Assembly: GCA_002480345.1 (NCBI GenBank)
Contig: DLBY01000070.1
Location: 6,339 to 21,182 of the forward strand
Origin: Phycisphaerales bacterium UBA7812
Lineage (GTDB): Bacteria; Planctomycetota; Phycisphaerae; Phycisphaerales; UBA1924
Length of the DNA: 14,844 bases
Direction: 5' to 3'
The stretch's first letter is position 1. Every line of letters begins with the position of its first letter. A program made the position numbers and the translations under genes. This document shows positions 14,236 through 14,844 of the stretch, in pieces. A model generated the notes under the pieces. That model did not search any database. It had not been told where the DNA came from and saw nothing but the letters and a program-made list of their open reading frames with translations.

Positions 14236-14844
14236 TTACCTGTTCGCCCCCGCCAGCGCCGCCATCAGCGCCTTCTGGACATGCAGGCGGTTCTCCGCCT
14301 CCTCGATGATCAGCGAGTTGGGCGAGTCCATCACCCCGTCGGTCGCCTTGATGTTCCGGCGCGCCGGCAGGCAGTGGCTGAAGCACGCGTTGTTCGTCGT
14401 CGCCATCTTCGCCTCGTCGACGATGAAGTGCTTGTTCGCGTCGCGGATCGGCTTCTCGGCCTCCCAGTTCCCGAAGAACGGGATCGCGCCCCACGACTTC
14501 GCATACACGATCTCCGCGCCGTCGTACGCCGCGTCGATATCGTGGCTGACCGCGAACGAGCCGCCCGTCTCCTGCGCGTTGCCCTTCGCGATCTCCATGT
14601 ACCGCTCGTCGAGCAGGTACCGCTCGTCGGGGCACAGCATGGTCACATCCATCCCCGCGCGCGTCGCGATCGTCACCGCCGAATTCGCGACCGCGGTGTT
14701 CAGGGGCTTGGGGTGGTAGGTCCAGGTCAGGACATACTTCTTGCCCCGAAGATCATCCGTTCCGAAGTGCTCACGCAGCGCGAGCAGGTGCGCGAGCTCC
14801 TGGCAGGGGTGCGTGATCGTCTCCATGTTGATCACCGGCACCGT
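14236..14844 (-). CDS. argF': N-acetylornithine carbamoyltransferase, C-terminal part
   Basis: The last 202 residues are present; the N-terminal carbamoyl-phosphate domain is outside the window. It transfers the carbamoyl group to N-acetylornithine, giving N-acetylcitrulline. Assignment to the acetylornithine type rather than OTCase rests on INMETITHPCQELAHLLAL, TWTYHPKPLNTAVANS, VSHDIDAAYDGAEIVYAKSW, FFGNWEAEKPIRD and FSHCLPARRNIKATD; these agree, as remembered, with the Xanthomonas enzyme, including the lysine of NIKATD that is carboxylated there. Ordinary OTCases have shorter, different wording around HCLP. The residues that separate acetyl- from succinylornithine specificity lie in the missing half, so succinylornithine cannot be fully excluded. 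It is the first visible gene of the operon; its promoter is beyond the right edge. Confidence 0.92.
   Translation of the reverse strand, partial: TVPVINMETITHPCQELAHLLALREHFGTDDLRGKKYVLTWTYHPKPLNTAVANSAVTIATRAGMDVTMLCPDERYLLDERYMEIAKGNAQETGGSFAVSHDIDAAYDGAEIVYAKSWGAIPFFGNWEAEKPIRDANKHFIVDEAKMATTNNACFSHCLPARRNIKATDGVMDSPNSLIIEEAENRLHVQKALMAALAGANR

Overview
The window looks like chromosomal DNA from a high-GC planctomycete, most likely of the Phycisphaerae. The pointers are an ECF sigma factor overlapping a Ser/Thr kinase gene, a small secreted protein ending in a 'GC-type' dockerin (C-terminal ...AGCP), and a secreted protein with a tail-fibre-like architecture. No rRNA, tRNA, CRISPR array, insertion sequence or phage module was seen. 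The assignment rests on gene content and sequence style only.

Layout. (1) Positions 1-1518, minus strand: a sigma-70 family (ECF) factor followed, with an 8-base overlap, by a Hanks-type kinase that runs off the left edge. (2) 1713-3829, plus strand, divergent from the sigma factor: two exported proteins 20 bases apart, a 552-residue beta-rich tail-fibre-like protein and a 145-residue dockerin protein, closed by a good intrinsic terminator at 3872-3907. (3) 4014-7258, plus strand: a GCS2-type glutamate-cysteine ligase homologue fused to a CBS pair, overlapping by 4 bases a zinc-dependent AstE/AspA-family deacylase. This looks like a make-and-break pair for an amide or gamma-glutamyl compound of unknown identity. 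(4) 7303-7822, plus strand: a recognisable promoter followed by two tiny envelope genes, an acidic lipoprotein with two 11-residue repeats and a DUF1328/YtjA-type membrane protein. (5) 7904-14844, minus strand: an arginine operon in the order argF' (partial), argG, argE', argA-B fusion, argC, argH. All junctions overlap except argF'/argG, which has a 149-base spacer.

The arginine genes describe a coherent variant pathway. The carbamoyltransferase matches N-acetylornithine carbamoyltransferase rather than ordinary ornithine carbamoyltransferase. The kinase carries a vertebrate-type N-acetylglutamate synthase domain. The M20 hydrolase then fits N-acetylcitrulline deacetylase. Both components and gene order match, from memory, the Xanthomonas N-acetylcitrulline route, so arginine is probably made through acetylated intermediates up to citrulline.

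The most interesting regulatory point is at the left. The ECF factor lacks the acidic DAED-type stretch in region 2.2 and has threonines there, and its neighbour is a Ser/Thr kinase. This resembles the phosphorylation-activated EcfP/PknT arrangement known from Vibrio.
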